From NCBI GenBank assembly GCA_905221605.1, contig CAJNDS010002366.1:140001-204000 (forward strand): a DNA stretch of 64,000 nucleotides. The letters run 5' to 3'. Origin of the DNA: Symbiodinium natans (taxonomy: Eukaryota > Sar > Dinophyceae > Suessiales > Symbiodiniaceae). This document shows positions 50,698 to 60,892 of the stretch, piece after piece. Numbering within the stretch: position 1 is the stretch's first letter; each line of letters begins with the position of its first letter. A model generated the notes under the pieces. The model did not search any database. It had not been told where the DNA came from and saw only the letters and a program-made list of their open reading frames with translations. The translations under genes and the position numbers were made by a program.

Positions 50698-51030
50698 GCG
50701 CACACCCTTAGGTGAAGGTTTTATCGAGGGCTTCAGGGTTTGAGGAGTCCGGATTCTAGGGCATCTCTGGCTGCTGGCTCTAGATACTGGCCTGCCTTGT
50801 CCATCGCCAACCATGCTGTTTGCAAAATCTGTTCACCCAGTGCCGTGTGGGAGCGTGGGAGCAAGAAGCTGCTACCGGAAGCCACTGCATCTGAAGTACC
50901 TGAACCACCTGAACTCCATGTTGCGCAAGTCAGGGAAGCATGCGGAAGGCCAACCAAAAGTGGAGCCTCAATCTGCAATGGTGGAATGGTTTCTTGTCCC
51001 TTAGCCTCTTAGCCCAAAAATCTGCACGAG

Positions 51031-51072
51031 GCGGTTCCCCCGACCGACACGCCTACGCGAACGGTTGTGGAG
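51031..51072 (+). CDS. Putative 42-nt exon (AVPPTDTPTRTVVE)
   Basis: It follows GCACGAG and ends GAG|GCCACA. PTDTPTRTVVE links the PTD of the main family to the TPTRTVVE module. Confidence 0.52.
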
Positions 51073-51871
51073 GCCACATCTCAGCTAAGGCTTGCAAAGG
51101 ATTCCGGTCATTGATAGGCTTTAGCTGTGTTAGCCTTTGTTTTGTGGGCACCATATTAGAATGTTAGTGTGCCTGTATCATGAAAAGGGAGGTCGCAGCT
51201 TCAGGATTGGTCCTCCCGCTTCGGGCGCTGTCGGTGCTGAAGTGCTCCTGATAATTGTTTATTAGGGCTTAGGTGCCCCCAAGTAGATACTCCAGTCATT
51301 CATGCAACTGGCTCCTCGATGTGTTAGTTGAGAATTTCCGGATACTCCAGGTACCATTCTGTGCACATTTGCTGCAATCAGAGTGCACTGCAGCTGCTCC
51401 AGAACCATCATGCCCGGAGCCGCCCAACGACGCCAGATGAATCCAATCACCCCGAAGAAGCTTCGGCGCTGATCTTCATGAGGGCCTCTGCAGTGCCAGA
51501 CTTGTAAATTCAGTAGTCCGTGGCCCCAGTTGCAGAACTCCATGATTCCCGTTCCAACGACCTCTCTTCATAACTGTCCACGAGTTCCTTGTCAACAGAA
51601 ACCTAAGCATTGCCAAGTTATGTCTTCAGTTGTTGTTGATATTTGGCTTAGACTCGGACACCCGAAAAAGGATAGCATAGCTACAGGAAGTAACTGTTAA
51701 CAAAGCTTGTTCTTTAGCAGGTGTGGAGCTTCGATTGCACTGCTGCATGCCTGCCCATGAACGAAGATAATCTCAAGCCTTTCAGCACTGCAAAGAAGAG
51801 GCGAAGGTTATTGGCTGCCTTGTGATGCACATAGCTCAGATCCAAAGCAGCCCTAAATCATACGCAGAGAG
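51073..51871. other. Unassigned sequence
   Basis: No repeat family seen. A 93-codon - strand frame (51262-51543) has no recognised motif. Confidence 0.35.
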
Positions 51872-51909
51872 GCGGCCCCCACCGTGGAAACACCCACGCA
51901 GGCCAGAGG
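51872..51909 (+). CDS. Putative exon (AAPTVETPTQARG)
   Basis: It follows CAGAGAG and ends GG|GTGGGT. A diverged member of the TPTR run; R is replaced by Q. Confidence 0.42.
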
Positions 51910-52029
51910 GTGGGTTGAAGCTCCAGGGTCAGTTTGCAGACAAGGACCAAAGCTGCATGCTGAACGTACATTTTCCTGTTTCCTGAACGCAAACCATCGG
52001 TGTCTAGATACCTTAAGGCAGCCGGGCGC

Positions 52030-52125
52030 TAAACCGCAACCCCCCTCCCCCCCCCCCCACCCCCCACCCCCTCAAGCTCTGTTTAGGGTTTAGGGTTTAG
52101 GGTGTAGGGTTTAGGGTTTAGGGTT
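52030..52125. repeat. C run followed by a G-rich telomere-type block
   Basis: A C-rich run at 52039-52070, then about six TTTAGGG units (52081-52125), the only telomere block between 48.1 and 54.0 kb. Confidence 0.9.
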
Positions 52126-52198
52126 CTCAAATCGACATACTGGGCTATCGCCTGCCGTGCGCGTGCGGCCCTTCGGCCCGTCATGGTGGGCTTATTCC

Positions 52199-52622
52199 GA
52201 ATTCAAGGAGAGGCCCCAAAGTCACAGGTATGGCTATAAGTTATTTGAGAAGTTTGGTAACTCATGTTATGAGGTTGATGGCCATGTTATAGGTTTGGAA
52301 ACTTGTCGTGAACTTACTGCTAAGTTATGAAGTTAGACCTTAGCTATGTAACTTGATTAGAAGTTACCCACAAGCTAGGTCCAAGGTATACAACTTAGCT
52401 CAAAAGCCCCAGGGCACATAAACCCTATGAACATACTAGATTGTTTGGGTTTTCTTAAGGAAGCAATGTCATTGATACCAGTAGGGATTTGCAGAATTTT
52501 CCATGGGTTTTTTGCAACCCGTATACGAGGCTCAAGACTCCTGGCATAGGAGTTATAAGTCGATAGCTTGAGGTATAACTCTGTTAACTAAGCTATAACT
52601 TGGTGGCCCCTCCTTGTATTCA
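52199..52622. mobile_element. Family F, large inverted-repeat element
   Basis: The left end GAATTCAAGGAGAGGCCCC with following AGGTATGGCTATAAG pairs with the right end CTATAACTTGGTGGCCCC-TCCTTGTATTC. The interior is rich in AAGTTA/TAACTT words and AT-rich. About 424 bp, non-coding, single copy in the window. Confidence 0.65.
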
Positions 52623-52899
52623 GGTCAGTCAGAACCGCGGGGTTGCAAGGGCTTTAGAATCGAGTTTCGCATGATTTAGGGCAGCCATGTTGACTTAGGC
52701 ATGAAGTTCGCGCCAGACGCACCTCAGTTAATCATCCCTGAACAAGAAGTTTTTGGCTCTTTGTGCGGAAAAGCTTGCACAAGCTCTGGCAATCTCCAAA
52801 GGCCAAACCCTGTAGTCCTGACACGAATGCGCTTTCAGAATGTTGCGCCCTGAAGATCCCTGAGCGCCTCAGCTGAACACTCTCACAAACCTTGCGCAG

Positions 52900-52959
52900 A
52901 CGCGGACTGCCACGGCACGCAGTGCTCGAACGAGGGCGAGGGCTGCCCCAGAGGCAGAG
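52900..52959 (+). CDS. Putative exon (TRTATARSARTRARAAPEAE)
   Basis: It follows CTTGCGCAG and ends GAG|GTCTTT, 20 codons, phase 0 to 0. It starts TRTAT like the TPTRT modules but is Arg-rich. Confidence 0.4.
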
Positions 52960-53074
52960 GTCTTTAGCGTTCACGAAAGTTCGGGTTTATGCTTCGGGCA
53001 TCATAATAAGTTGCCCCGGTGAACTTTGCCATGATTTGGAGGGCGACTGCTCAGTGACTTTGCTTGAAGCTCTG

Positions 53075-53232
53075 CTTGGAGGTTCATGGTACATGTTAAC
53101 CAAACATAGCTGTACTTATAAACCCACTTATGAGCCCCTAAGTGCCCTAGTATGGTTATATAAGTACAGCTATAAGTACAGCTAGAATTGGCTACAGCTA
53201 GAATTGGTTCATAAGTACCATGAACCTCCAAG
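53075..53232. mobile_element. Family E element, 18-bp perfect terminal inverted repeats
   Basis: CTTGGAGGTTCATGGTAC at 53075-53092 is the exact reverse complement of 53215-53232. The interior repeats AAGTACAGCT and TAGAATTGG. No flanking duplication recognised. A related decayed copy is at 390-541. Confidence 0.82.
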
Positions 53233-53732
53233 TCTTCCTGGTGTTACGAGCATGTCGGGGTTCGAGTGCTGAAGGCTCCGTGCCAGGATCGGTGACGAAG
53301 CGAGTAGAATAAGCAAGAAAGCTGCCGCAGACGCCCCCTACCCTAAGGGTCCGTGTACCAAGATTGGGAAGAAAGTGCTTGCGACATAGGGTATTTGGGG
53401 GGCCCAAGTATATAATATGTAATCATCAGGTACAGAATTTGACAGAGTAGATTGACTGGGCCCAGGCTTGGCTTGAAGGGCGCTTCTTGGAATCTTGGTG
53501 TCTGTATATCATGGGGGGTTTTTGTGAGCCTTAACCTCAACAGATCACTCATAGTTTCAGAGTTGAAGGTGCGGACCATGTTAACGACCAAAATGCTCCT
53601 CTTAAGGTTAGAGGCTTGGTTGTATCAGCCTGTTTGAGGGTGGGTGGTGTGGACGTGCCAAAACACAGGCTCGAAGCTACGATCTCAGGCCTTGGGGGGT
53701 TGTAGACGTTCAGGAGCTTATGGCATGTTATC
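53233..53732. other. Unassigned sequence
   Basis: No recognised feature. Confidence 0.35.
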
Positions 53733-53900
53733 CAGGATGGGCTATAGGCCCGATAATCCCCAGAATCAACCCTCTAAAGTGCCTTGTTACAAGGGGTTAT
53801 AGGGTGCAAAAGCCCCCTCTCATAGCCCCCTTTTTGAAGGGGTTATAGGGTATAATAGCCCCTTGTTTTAAGGGGTTATAGGGTGCAAAAGCCCATGCTG
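53733..53900. mobile_element. Family B element with a triplicated centre
   Basis: CAGGATGGGCTATAGGCCCG to GCAAAAGCCCATGCTG. The AAGGGGTTATAGGGT-x-AA-x-AGCCC segment is present three times in tandem, making this copy about twice the usual length. Confidence 0.75.
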
Positions 53901-53933
53901 GAATACATTGCCTTTTTTTCGCTTCACGCGCAG

Positions 53934-53992
53934 ATCGCTCCGCCGCCAATGCGGAGGCGGCCAGCGGAGGCCTCCACTTCTTCAGTTTCTAG
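53934..53992 (+). CDS. Putative exon (IAPPPMRRRPAEASTSSVS)
   Basis: A strong pyrimidine tract (CCTTTTTTTCGCTTCACGCG) and CAG precede it; AG|GTAGGC follows. IAPPPMRRRPAEASTSSVS. It starts 33 bp after the family B element, so the element would lie just upstream of the acceptor. Confidence 0.45.
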
Positions 53993-54059
53993 GTAGGCCC
54001 TGGGGACATTTTAGATATTCCCTTATTGGGTTTAAGAGGATCATGTTCAGGAGTATAAG

Positions 54060-54267
54060 CCCTAAACCCTAAAACCTAAACCCTAAACCCTAAACCCTAA
54101 ACCCAAATTTTGTCATTAAGGGCCATCCTGGGTTTGGCTTTTTTCTTCAGGTTTCGGAGCTTGGGGTGAGGGGGCTTGAGGGACGGTTCACCAGCATGTG
54201 CTTCGCAGCTCAGTCGCCTGAGCCTTTTAGGGGTTTAGGGTTTCGGGTTTAGGGTTTCGGGTTTAGG
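54060..54267. repeat. C-rich and G-rich telomere-type blocks
   Basis: 54060-54105 CCCTAAA (six units) and 54227-54267 TTTAGGG alternating with TTTCGGG. Confidence 0.9.
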
Positions 54268-54406
54268 AGCCTTGCGTCAGAATGGTTGCTCTTGGCGAAC
54301 GTGCACGTTTTTTGTGAAATTCACGCAAGCAGTGCTTATTTCGCTCTTGGTGAAGGATGCTCCTTGTGATGAAGACCTCGAGCGCCCTAGCTTGTCTTGT
54401 TTGAAG

Positions 54407-54442
54407 GTGCCCACCGCTGAACCGGCGCAACCGGCGCTGGAG
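54407..54442 (+). CDS. Putative exon (VPTAEPAQPALE)
   Basis: A pyrimidine-rich stretch and TTGAAG precede it; GAG|GCAGGC follows. Twelve codons, phase 0 to 0. Compare PTQTLAEPAPE at 13040. Confidence 0.45.
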
Positions 54443-54734
54443 GCAGGCCGTATGGCTGACGGGACATTGTCGATGTTCTTGCACGCAAGCTTGTGGGGTT
54501 AAGTAAGGGAGTTGGTGTGAGTCGTTCAACAGAGATTCCAGGCTTTGGTTTGAGGAGTGTACTAGCTTCGGTTTGTAATTTGCAGGGTTTCAGCTTAATT
54601 TTCACAGGCCGATTCGAATCACTCTGACCGCGGTCACTGCTTGTATGAGATCAGGTTTTGCTGTATGTAAACATCAACTATATCCGGAACACTAGATCAG
54701 ACAGCCAGAACCAACTTCTCAACCCAGCACGCAG

Positions 54735-54788
54735 TGTGTGGAGGAAGTCCCCGTGTCAGCAATACCCTCGCCCACATCGCCGGCGGAG
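54735..54788 (+). CDS. Putative exon, PT-rich family (EEVPVSAIPSPTSPAE)
   Basis: It follows CACGCAG and ends GAG|GCTGAA. Eighteen codons including EEVPVSAIPSPTSPAE; the PSPTSPA core is unchanged while the first half has drifted. Confidence 0.48.
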
Positions 54789-54799
54789 GCTGAAGATCA

Positions 54800-55443
54800 A
54801 GATGTTTCGGTTCTGGCGTGCTGGTTCTTGTTTGGTGGTAAACTTTGCTTTTTGCCCACTTTGTTGGGCTCACAGGTTAATTTTCAAAACGAGCACAGCG
54901 AAGCCCAAAAAGTTCATGTGATGTCACGAGCGCACGAAAATACAAATAAGGGCCTGGGCAAGGAACCCAATTAACATGACGCTAAAGAACTTCATAAACT
55001 AGGAAGCGAAGGCATGATTTCTATGTTGTTTCTTAGAGTCTTAGAGGCCCTTATTATTGCGTCGTCCGGTTTCATATTGTGCGGCGGAAAGGATATACAT
55101 ATATATATATATATATGAATAAAGGCCGCAAAAAACCGATGAGAAGACAGGACAGTCATGAAGGGCAAAAGATTCATGGGATTTCGAACTGAATAAGCAG
55201 ACGAATAGACGAATTCCCGATCACCTCTTATCTCACTCGTACAGGCGTGTACCAGAATACGAGTGAACTAAACCGCCCAAGAACACAGACAAAAGCAACA
55301 ACCCCAAACTTCCTGGCATTTGGTATGAAGGCAATTGTAACTTCAGACAAAGAATCTATGATGGCGTTTAACGTTTAAGATCCAGGGTTTTCCTGCAGCC
55401 TTCGCCCCATCACATCGTTGCAGAGGGAAGCGAACACCGGGAG
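54800..55443. other. Unassigned sequence with an AT microsatellite
   Basis: A TA dinucleotide run lies at 55093-55117. Nothing else is recognised. Confidence 0.4.
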
Positions 55444-55535
55444 GTTCCGAAAAGAGGGGTACCGTGTTTGGGGGTTCCCATAATAAGGGTTATAGTATGG
55501 GGGAGGGGGGGGCATTAGGGGTACCCCTATTTTGA
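55444..55535. mobile_element. Family C inverted-repeat element
   Basis: GTTCCGAAAAGAGGGGTACC, GTTTGGGGGTTCCCATAATA and GGGGTACCCCTATTTTG. Confidence 0.63.
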
Positions 55536-55882
55536 TAAATGCCCTTGTAACTTGTAAGTTTCTGAACCCCAGCCATGAAGCCACCTCCCGCTATGCTCTT
55601 GCAATGCAACTTCACGCTTCTCGTTCCACGGCCCAGAGATCTGGATGAACTCAGCATTTTTGGGCCGATGCTGCCTGTATCTGACGTACAGTAGCCTTAG
55701 CACATCTCAACTTCCTTCAGTCCTGAACACATTCACGCAGCAACCAAGATATCCCAACATCCTCAGCAAGTGGGCAACCTTCAAACTACCCCAAGCCTTC
55801 CGGCAAAAAAACCCTACACCGAAACATCCTCAGTCCCTAAAGCCATAAGGGCCCCCCTCGGCCCTATCAGGATTCGGACCAG

Positions 55883-55934
55883 GAGGAAGCGGTCCCCATG
55901 CATGTGCCTTCCGCGGCGGCCAAGAGCTCGGAAG
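55883..55934 (+). CDS. Putative exon (EEAVPMHVPSAAAKSSE)
   Basis: It follows GGACCAG and ends GAAG|GTTGTT, phase 0 to 1. EEAVPMHVPSAAAKSSE. The split last codon (G|GT) matches 28471 and 48769. Confidence 0.45.
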
Positions 55935-55950
55935 GTTGTTTCAATTCTCA

Positions 55951-56029
55951 CCTAAACCCTAAACCCTAAACCCTAAACCCTAAACCCTAAACCCTAAACC
56001 CTAAACCCTAAACCCTAAACCCTAAACCG
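55951..56029 (-). repeat. CCCTAAA array, 11 units
   Basis: Perfect up to the last unit, beginning 16 bp after the exon at 55883. Confidence 0.96.
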
Positions 56030-56251
56030 TCTTCTCCTCGCCCATCGCCCCCCAGAGTATCCCCAAGGAAGACCTGGAGTGCCCAACAATTCCCAGCGAG
56101 CTCATGGAGTGCCCTGGGGCAGTGCCCAGCCCCAAGAGTACCCCACAAGCTCTCTTCAGTGCCCAAACCAAGAGCAAAATTTAGAGTCCAAGAGGATCCC
56201 AACCCCAGAATCCCCCAAAGAATCCCTGGCTGGCACAAAGCAGTCCAGCAG

Positions 56252-56388
56252 CCCTAAACCCTAAACCCTAAACCCTAAACCCTAAACCCTAGCCCTAAAC
56301 CCTAAACCCTAAACCCTAAACCCTAAACCCTAAACCCTAAACCCTAAACCCTAAACCCTAAACCCTAAACCCTAAACCCTAAACCCTC
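56252..56388 (-). repeat. CCCTAAA array, about 19 units
   Basis: One CCCTAGCCCTAAA interruption; otherwise perfect. One of the longest arrays. Confidence 0.97.
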
Positions 56389-56435
56389 CCGAGTGCCCAA
56401 CGCCAGTATCCCCCACAAAATCCCTGGAGCCTAAG

Positions 56436-56486
56436 GCGTCGGCGGCGTCAGCTCCAAGAGCTACGGCTGCTGGAGATGCAGCTGAG
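56436..56486 (+). CDS. Putative exon (ASAASAPRATAAGDAAE)
   Basis: It follows GCCTAAG and ends GAG|GCCTGG. Seventeen codons, phase 0 to 0, Ala-rich. Confidence 0.38.
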
Positions 56487-56511
56487 GCCTGGGCGCACGA
56501 GTTGTTGGTCG

Positions 56512-56607
56512 CTTAGGGTTTGGGGTTTAGGGTTTAGGGTTTAGGGTTTAGGGCTTAGGGTTTAGGGTTTAGGGTTTAGGGGTTTAGGGTTAGGGTTTAG
56601 GGTTTAG
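56512..56607 (+). repeat. Interstitial telomere-type block, G-rich strand
   Basis: About 13 units with TTTGGGG and CTTAGGG variants. Confidence 0.94.
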
Positions 56608-56978
56608 CTGCTGGTTTTGTGATGTTTTTTAGAGAGATCCTGGGTCGAACCCGTAGGATTTTCTGGGAGATTTACAAGTTGCGGAGTGGGGTGAACTGCG
56701 TTCCAAGCCCGAAATCCCAAAACCCCCTAGCATAAACCCCCGACAAACGTCACCCCCCTCGACACTTGGGGTCCCTAGGGTTCAGAAATCCCACAACACT
56801 ACTGCTTAGGCCCATGTGGCATTTTCCCTTATGGACTTTTGTGTGGAATTTAAGAGGATCCGCTTTAGGAATGTTGCTCTCAGAGGGTTTCAAGGGCTAG
56901 GCTTAAGCCAAAACCCAAACCCCGCTTGTCGCAACAGCTCGAGGAGCCGCCGGTTCCCCTGAATGCCACTTGGCGGTG

Positions 56979-57092
56979 TTTTTTTTTTTTTTTGGGGGGG
57001 GGGGGGGGGGCTAGGTTTTGCTGTGGTAGGGTTCAGGGTTCAGGGTTCATTTGGGGTTTGGGGTTTGGGGTTTAGGGGTTTGGGGTTTAGGT
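56979..57092 (+). repeat. T15-G17 composite run and degenerate telomere-type block
   Basis: Fifteen T (56979-56993) directly followed by 17 G (56994-57010), then TTCAGGG and TTTGGGG units to 57092. Confidence 0.9.
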
Positions 57093-57709
57093 AGAAGAGA
57101 CAAGGGGGCTGAGGGGGCTTGCAGGCTGTTAGGGCCTCCCGAATTCCCCAGTCCGATAGCAACTCGATGCTTGTGGAACCCGAGCATGCCTTGGTGTTCT
57201 CAGCCCCACATCCCTTCAAAACTCCCCACGGTCAGTACGTAGGTACTACCCAAAGGCTCCTATGTAGTACCTTTTTGGGGGTAGTATACTAGAAGCCCCT
57301 GTATCTAACCCCAGAGGAACTACACTGGAGCCTTCGGGTAGAGAAGACGGCTCGGGTGAGGGCTTGTGTTTGGGGTCTTTGCGTTCGAGGTGGCCTTTGG
57401 CTTCTGTATCAGAAGCGATGATGCTATAGCTCATGCTCAGACTTGGTCAAAAGTCGGTGCGGAGAGTTTAGTTGCTGACCCACCTCCGAAAGGCTAGATC
57501 ACTAACGATACTTCAACACCTAGCTTCGCATTTGGGCATGTGACCATGACAGTTTTTCTGAAGCTTACATGCAAGACCAGGTCCCAACAGAGTTCACTAT
57601 AGTTCACTCATTGGCACTATTGGCAAGGTCGCTTGAATCGTTTCCGGAGGTGCCGCGTGTTGGAGGTCTTAATCCCAAATCGCCTTCCTGGAAGCTTCAG
57701 CAATGGCAG
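57093..57709. other. Unassigned sequence
   Basis: CGGAG|GTGCCGCGTGTTGGAG|GTCTTA at about 57650-57665 is a possible 16-nt micro-exon; too short to assert. Confidence 0.3.
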
Positions 57710-57779
57710 GCAGTGAGTCAGCCTCGCTCGCCGACAGCGCCTGAAATGGAGGCCATGGAGTTGTTTGTAAAGACTTCGG
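57710..57779 (+). CDS. Putative exon (AVSQPRSPTAPEMEAMELFV)
   Basis: It follows AATGGCAG and ends TCGG|GTGAGC, a strong donor, phase 0 to 1. It reads AVSQPRSPTAPEMEAMELFV then KTSG. RSPTAPE is in family style. Confidence 0.48.
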
Positions 57780-58115
57780 GTGAGCCATGGCATTCGGATT
57801 GAGTTCTGGCTGCTGGCTGGTAGTATGAGTCGAGGCTTCAAGGCTGGGCAGCAGCTTAACCGGGTTCAGCCTTGCCCCGCTCAGCCCCACTCAAGCACGT
57901 ATCGGCCCGAAGGCCTGAACAAGAGTTTTACCCCCCACCCCCTTCCCTCCCCCCTCCAGATCACCCAGAGAGGGATTGGTTGAAGCCTTACGTGCTTCAG
58001 GATGTGTTGGATCTTGGCGACAGTGGATGCGTGAGCAGTTGGGTGGTGGAGGGGCTAAAGTGACTGCGACGAATGGGTCCATCATGTGGAGAAGTCGTGG
58101 TGCACGAAAACCCAT

Positions 58116-58208
58116 TTGGGGGTTTCCGAAAGCAAGGGACCCTGTAAAAATCCCCCAAATAGTAGGATTCCCTTATTTTAAGGACCCCAAAGTGCCCCGA
58201 ATTCCGCA
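58116..58208. mobile_element. Family C element with 8-bp target duplication
   Basis: TTGGGGGTTTCCGAAAGC to CCCCGAATTCCGCAA, containing CCCCCAAATAGTAGGATTCC. AAACCCAT lies at both 58108-58115 and 58209-58216. A further partial copy starts at about 58298. Confidence 0.75.
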
Positions 58209-58250
58209 AAACCCATCTGAAACCCCGCGCCGAAATGAGCCTCGGGGCAG

Positions 58251-58289
58251 GTGCCGACGGACGTGCCTTCGCCGACTTCTCCAGCAGCC
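58251..58289 (+). CDS. Putative exon, PT-rich family (VPTDVPSPTSPAA)
   Basis: It follows CGGGGCAG and ends GCC|GTGGGC. Thirteen codons, phase 0 to 0: VPTDVPSPTSPAA. The cleanest short representative of the module; compare 35047 (same length) and 37646. Confidence 0.57.
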
Positions 58290-58500
58290 GTGGGCCCATT
58301 TGGGGGTTTCTTGGGGATCCAATTATTTGGGGGGCCTATGATATATAGATTTCGTAAACTCCCGTTGGAGACTTACTTTGAGGTTTCTTACGGTCACTGC
58401 ATCAACTTTGGGGGCTTCATGCCTTAAGAGGGAATGGTCTGTGGAGTTTCAAGTAGGCTCAGCCTGATGTGAGAAGATGAGGACCTTGACCACCAAGAAG

Positions 58501-58579
58501 TCCCAACGATGCCGACCGCAGAGCCAACGTTGCTCCCCTACGAGGACTCGCCCTTGGCAGCTTTCGGGGGGAACTCCTG
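58501..58579 (+). CDS. Putative exon (PTMPTAEPTLLPYEDSPLA)
   Basis: It follows ACCAAGAAG and encodes PTMPTAEPTLLPYEDSPLA then AFGGN-, ending near CCTG|GTGTGG. The PTAEP core matches 54407. Confidence 0.42.
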
Positions 58580-59052
58580 GTGTGGGCTTTTCAGGCTTTG
58601 GCCGCTGTAAGTTTAAGGATTATTCGGGCTTCACAACACGTTGCACATCGTTGCCCAGTGATGTGTGGTCATCTCAACGGCTGAAGCGTTGACAGCCACA
58701 AACCTTCAGCTCGAGGCTTAGGGTCTCTACCGTGACACTTAAGTCAAGGCTGTTTTGATGTCAGGAGTTGGGGTGTAGGCGGTGTAGGTGAGGAGACAGG
58801 GTCAAGGCAAAAAAAGTCTCGAAGTTCTGCAGCCGAAAGGTGTTAATTATTCGCTATTTTGAGTTTGACTCACGCAAGCATGCAACCGCTGGTGCTGTTC
58901 CTTCGCCAGAACAACCGGCATGGCTCCCCAACACTGCAGGAATATGAGCTCTCAGAAGTTCACGAAACTCGACCAAACCGGCTTAATAAACCACTGCACT
59001 CACTTGCGATGGAAAACTCGGACAGCTTAGAGCCTGGCGCTTGAAACGCGAG

Positions 59053-59097
59053 GAGTCGGCTGTCGCGCCCACTTCGCCGGCCTCGCCCTTGGCAGAG
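59053..59097 (+). CDS. Putative exon (ESAVAPTSPASPLAE)
   Basis: It follows ACGCGAG and encodes ESAVAPTSPASPLAE, ending GAG|GACGCG. SPLA is shared with 58501. GT is absent; a GA donor would be needed, which is reported in dinoflagellates. Confidence 0.38.
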
Positions 59098-59099
59098 GA

Positions 59100-60843
59100 C
59101 GCGTGGGCCGCGTAACTACCCCCATCAGGCACCACTCCCATAGCCTCACATCCGAACCCCTGAGCCGCCATAGCCCCTTCAGACCAACGCACGAAGCAGG
59201 GTTATTGGCCCATGCTTACAGCTGTATCCCCTTGCTCACCCCCGTGATTCCAGGATCAGGCGTTGGAGGGACCGCCCGGGCAGGAGACGGCTTGACTTTT
59301 CAGTGCTCGGGTTTGGGGGGTTAAGTTCAGCAGCATGGCTTATGGATGGGATCATCTTGTTGCATCTTACGCATTTCTTGGCTCCGATTGTACGGCATGG
59401 GTGGTTTCATTTTGATATTCAGGGCTAACGTAGCGTATGCCGAACTCTGATCCCGAAAGCCTTCAACTCTTCATTCACAGCCGAGTGATGACATAAAACC
59501 TCCAAACCAATGAAACCTACAGAGACTCCCAAAGCGTTGGAACCCCTAATCTTACTCATTCCCTTGTATTACCCCTACATATAATATTATATATATATAT
59601 ATATACATATACACCTTATATATATACATACACCTTATATCGCCCCCAAATAACCAACACGGACCCCCCCTCCCGATCCAGGATCTCCGGCCATGGAAGC
59701 GCCGCAAGCAGCGCCAGGACAGGATTCTTCTGACAGGAAGCCCCCTAATTGCCGCAAGTGTCGCAGGACTGTCATTGTAGTTCTCTAAGGGTGCCAAGGG
59801 GTTTCTGGTCAGGATGCGATTGTGAGCTTGGTGTCGGGGCATTAAGCACTCTACGCCGCGAAGATGTGACACAGAGGCGGATATGAGCTGATCACTCACC
59901 GGTACCTGCCAAGTGACACGTGAAGTTGTACATCGTGATTGCTGCGCGTTGTTTCCATCTTCGCTCGTGTTCACGCTGACTGCGCGCTTGCGGTTGCTTT
60001 CGTCAACATCCTGTCTTGCCTGTGTCACATCAGGCCAGGTCCCTTGCACACGTGCCTCAACGCCACGAAAGCACGCAGACGCACGGAGTTCCTGGATTTC
60101 TGAACCTTCCCAAAGACCACCCAAGGAGGTAGCTGGGCCAAGCACACCCACTCGCCGGCGATGGAGTGCGCCTCCGCAGGGGCACCTGGAAGATCTGAAT
60201 GGCATCGGGCTTTCGGGGAATCGGGTTTGAGATGCATTGTGCAGTTGAAGGGCTGCCAGAGCTTAGGGCTACGACGTTGGATGTTGGGGTGCAACTTGTA
60301 AGGTTGTGTAAGGTCGTGCAGCTTGGGGTTTTCAGGTGTTTCGGCTTGTTTGTTGCTCTCTTGATTTTTCTACTGACCTTACAAGCCCTTAAGGTCTTGA
60401 TCACCCAACAAGCAGACGTCCGCACTTCAGGATTTTTCGTGCCAAGGAGCGTGATAGTATGAACTTCTCGTGGACCCAATCTAGGCACTTTCAGGCCCAA
60501 CATCTAGAGTCCGGTGCTTGGGCTTTTCGGTACCCGCGTCTTTGTTCAGCAGAAGCAGTACGAAACACCTTCGACTAGACACAACTAGGCTCCATGCAGG
60601 GTGGTCAACACATGTCATGTATCTGCCCTAACCCTAAACCCTAAACCCTAAACCCTACAAGCATCATCCCTCAGCCTCAAAAGTCAGAAGCCAAGCCCTA
60701 AACCCTAAACCCCCCAAGCCCCGGCATTCGGCATGGAGCCCTTAACCTTTGCTTGAGAACTAGTCCCAAGAGCCGTAAGAACAAGTAAGAGCAAGAAGAA
60801 CTGACAAGAAGCCAAAGCCCTCAAAGAGCTGTGTGCGTCCCAG
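59100..60843. other. Unassigned sequence
   Basis: An AT microsatellite (59580-59640) and a small CCCTAAA block (60625-60657) are the only repeats. A 217-codon - strand frame (59552-60205) has no recognisable domain. On the + strand, GAGGTAGCTGGGCCAAGC at 60126 encodes EVAGPSTPTRRRWSAPPQ, a possible exon. Confidence 0.38.
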
Positions 60844-60892
60844 GGTGCCTGGCACGCCCACGGAGGAAGGAGTCGAGCGCACCCCCACCGAG
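60844..60892 (+). CDS. Putative exon (VPGTPTEEGVERTPTE)
   Basis: It follows CGTCCCAG. VPGTPTEEGVERTPTE, then the frame stays open through DVLLLPPQARAEGQ. Two x-T-P-T-E motifs in one segment. The 3' end is unclear (GAG|GATGTC or further). Confidence 0.38.
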
